Source: Notospermus geniculatus
Lineage: Eukaryota; Nemertea; Pilidiophora; Heteronemertea; Lineidae
Direction of reading: 5' to 3'
DNA: 64,000 bases
NCBI GenBank assembly: GCA_002633025.1
Contig: NMRB01000678.1
Coordinates: 49,160-113,159, forward strand
Of this stretch, positions 58,171-64,000 are shown piece by piece (position 1 is the first letter of the stretch; the number at the start of each line of letters is the position of its first letter). The notes below the pieces were generated by a model that made no database searches, was not told the DNA's origin, and saw nothing but the letters and a program-made list of their open reading frames with translations. Made by a program: the position numbers and the translations under genes.

Positions 58171-59156
58171 GGGTGGGACAAGGATTCCACAAGGAAACGT
58201 GCTCTGGGAACCTTTTCAAATAGAAAGGTTCCATCGAAAAATACTTGATGTTGGAAATGAGTAGCGGTCGGCAAGAATATGCTAACATGGATGGAATGGA
58301 GTGTTACCACGGCAACTCCTTGGTGATCAAAACAGGAAACTTATGGCAATGTTTCCTGTTTCTCAGCTGCTTGGGTTGAACTTTGCTGCCAACACTGAAT
58401 AAATGAAAAATGAATAAAAATAAATCCAGGTATATTTCATTTCGTAACTTAAGATACTATAATATTTCATTTGTATACTAAGTTCATGAATTCAAAAATA
58501 AATTCCAAATTTGGACAAAGTCCCAATGATTATTTACTTCTAATAGGATATATTTGAAATAAATCAGTAGTATTTGTATTAACTACCAGACACTAACACA
58601 ATCACAGCATAGATACTTTGACAATATCACCAACATGAAAAAACAAGGAAAAAACTCAGCAAGATTTAAAGGGGGGAACCCTCTCATATTTTGAGGACCA
58701 CCAGAATATCAAGCTAATAGCATAATGTTGTAAATATCAAAATAACTTGTCCATAACAAATACGAAAGTGAGCAGACAATATATTCTTGCCAAATTTTTG
58801 GTAGAAATCTCAACATGTTACATATAGAGATGAAATCTCTTCTGTATTAGTAAATCATGTCAAGTCATTACCACAGTTACTTCCTGATCTTACATTACAA
58901 TGTTGAAACAATTTTGAAGCAACCACCGACTTCTGAAAGCCAGTTTTGAGGGACAAAATGTACAGTCAGTGCACTGCAATGCAAACAGCAATTCTGTACA
59001 TTTCTACTCTCGGCGTGACTTTCGAAAAGCATCGTTATGACTATAAAGCAGTGAATCCACCTGTGATTTTCAACCAGATTTTGCTTTGTGACTTGCGTTG
59101 CAACTGGGCACTCGATCGCAAGTCGCAAAGCAGAAAATCAGCAGTGGATTTCTAGC

Positions 59157-59313
59157 TTAAGAGTGGCGCAATGGAGAAATCAACTCCTGTCTTCTGGGGT
59201 TCTGGGCCTGATCCCAGATCGAACACGATTTTCACGTGATAGAGAGGGCGACTCTTCAACAGCGCAGTGTTTCCCGGGCACTCTGGCTCCTCCTGCTGTA
59301 CAATGTTACAACA
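59157..59313 (+). mobile_element. tRNA-derived SINE, family S, diverged copy
   Basis: AAGAGTGGCGCAATGGAGAA and GGTTCTGGGCCTGATCCCAG, then CAACAGCGCAGTGTTTCCCG and CCTCCTGCTGTAC, collinear with 58031-58170. It lies about 100 bp from the last exon of the CFAP97D-type gene. Confidence 0.65.
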
Positions 59314-59412
59314 TTCCACAGCGACGCCAACGAGTCGCACAACCATCCCCACGTCGAACGATTGATTTCTATTAATGTCACATTGGTCCATTGTTGGCAC
59401 AACTCAACCTGT

Positions 59413-63400
<3,988 letters not shown>

Positions 63401-64000
63401 TTTTTTCACGATTTGTAGGGCGTCACCTCACTATATCAGAGCCAAATCTGAGCTGAGCTCCTGTTTTCTAGATCGATTATGGTTGCCCTGTGTGAGTCGT
63501 CACGTGATGCGTTGCCATTGACGACAGCAGGTGCGCGTTTATCGACTGGTCCCCGTCCTCGAACCGTTCCGCTACCCGAGGACAGGCTGTGTCCAAGGCT
63601 TTATACCCAGTCGATGTTGGAATTCGCCCAGAACATGCACTTTACCCCAATTTTACTCCCCCAGTCGGGCATTGCACAGCAAGAGACATCCTACGGCCTC
63701 CCGTAACCCCTAAGTAGACTTCGGGTCTCTCCGAAAGGCATTCGTTTTTGTAGATACGGCACCCGATCGTTTTGCGGACCGGCCCGAGGACAGTGACTAG
63801 TCTAGCGCGCTTAAAAACGAAAGAGCAGCGTTTCTAGTGGCGGGACATTTAAATCCGGCGTTCCCATAGGCTGACCTTGGAGGAATTATACTGACAGTCA
63901 GTATAATTCCTCCAAGGGCTGACTTCGCACAGTAGCTAGGAAACCCTTGGGGTTATTGATTGTTATGTGAGTGTTATGGCAAGAAACTTCTGTTTTTGAG
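63401..64000. promoter_or_regulatory. Upstream region of the CFAP97D-type gene
   Basis: Sequence 5' of the start codon at 63400. No recognised gene; 63479-63706 is open on the plus strand but unrecognised. A family H palindrome lies at 63877-63915. Promoter elements were not identified. Confidence 0.35.
63877..63915. repeat. 39-bp palindrome, family H
   Basis: CTTGGAGGAATTATACTG, short spacer, and its reverse complement, as at 22710-22747 and 54877-54913. Confidence 0.9.

Larger units (their letters stand above)
54432..59412. other. Intergenic region between the DUF229 and CFAP97D-type genes
   Basis: The genes converge here. I find no conserved coding sequence. It holds the AATAAA-bearing repeat, family S SINEs, an M1 MITE (56636-56872) and a stretch at 57690-58010 with repeated CGGACACCTC words. 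56163-56465 is open but does not resemble a known family. Confidence 0.6.

Noticed and set aside
63479-63713. Possible first exon of a plus-strand gene at the right edge
   Set aside because: Two overlapping frames are open, with no donor or family match that I trust; more likely promoter-side sequence.

Overview
The window is eukaryotic genomic DNA: long GT-AG introns, multi-exon genes with metazoan orthologues, tRNA-derived SINEs and dozens of palindromic non-autonomous DNA elements. The gene set (otoferlin, BRCC36, a DUF229 protein, a CFAP97D family protein) fits any bilaterian. The many TACATGTA, ACCGGTA and TAGGCCTA words suggest to me a marine invertebrate deuterostome such as an echinoderm or hemichordate, but that is a weak inference. 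It is a draft assembly: N-gaps lie at 44370-45295 and 62929-63081, with single Ns at 1157, 32873 and 35902.

Layout. 1-7.5 kb is intergenic and crowded with inverted-repeat elements; I recognise no conserved gene there. 7.6-42.2 kb (minus strand) is one large gene, an otoferlin-type (type II) ferlin that I could follow through about 45 exons: C2A, an incomplete-looking C2B, C2C, FerI, FerA, FerB, C2D, C2de, a very large Ser-rich exon, a charged linker made of small exons, C2E, C2F, and then an array of six alternative last exons. 44.2-48.2 kb (minus) is BRCC3/BRCC36, a JAMM deubiquitinase whose 3' coding part is probably lost in the 44370-45295 gap. 49.3-54.4 kb (plus) is a type II membrane protein of the DUF229 sulfatase-like family, divergent from BRCC3 with about 1.1 kb between the start codons. 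59.4-63.4 kb (minus) is a CFAP97D-type ciliary protein in four exons.

The main novelty is in the ferlin. It carries six tandem, independently terminated C-terminal transmembrane exons that all share acceptor phase 2. It has a pair of homologous exons only 49 bp apart whose phases make them mutually exclusive. It has a run of four tiny phase-1 cassettes (15-45 nt), a lineage-specific 508-residue exon built from D-R-x-S-(I/L)-R-S repeats, three homologous half-C2B exons, and a two-exon in-frame tandem duplication. Together these suggest a ferlin locus with large isoform potential in its membrane anchor and in the linker between C2de and C2E. This is inference from exon structure; no transcript data were available.

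The four genes have no obvious shared pathway. Synaptic or secretory membrane fusion (ferlin), Lys63-ubiquitin signalling (BRCC36), an extracellular or luminal DUF229 protein and a cilium-associated protein appear to be ordinary neighbours.
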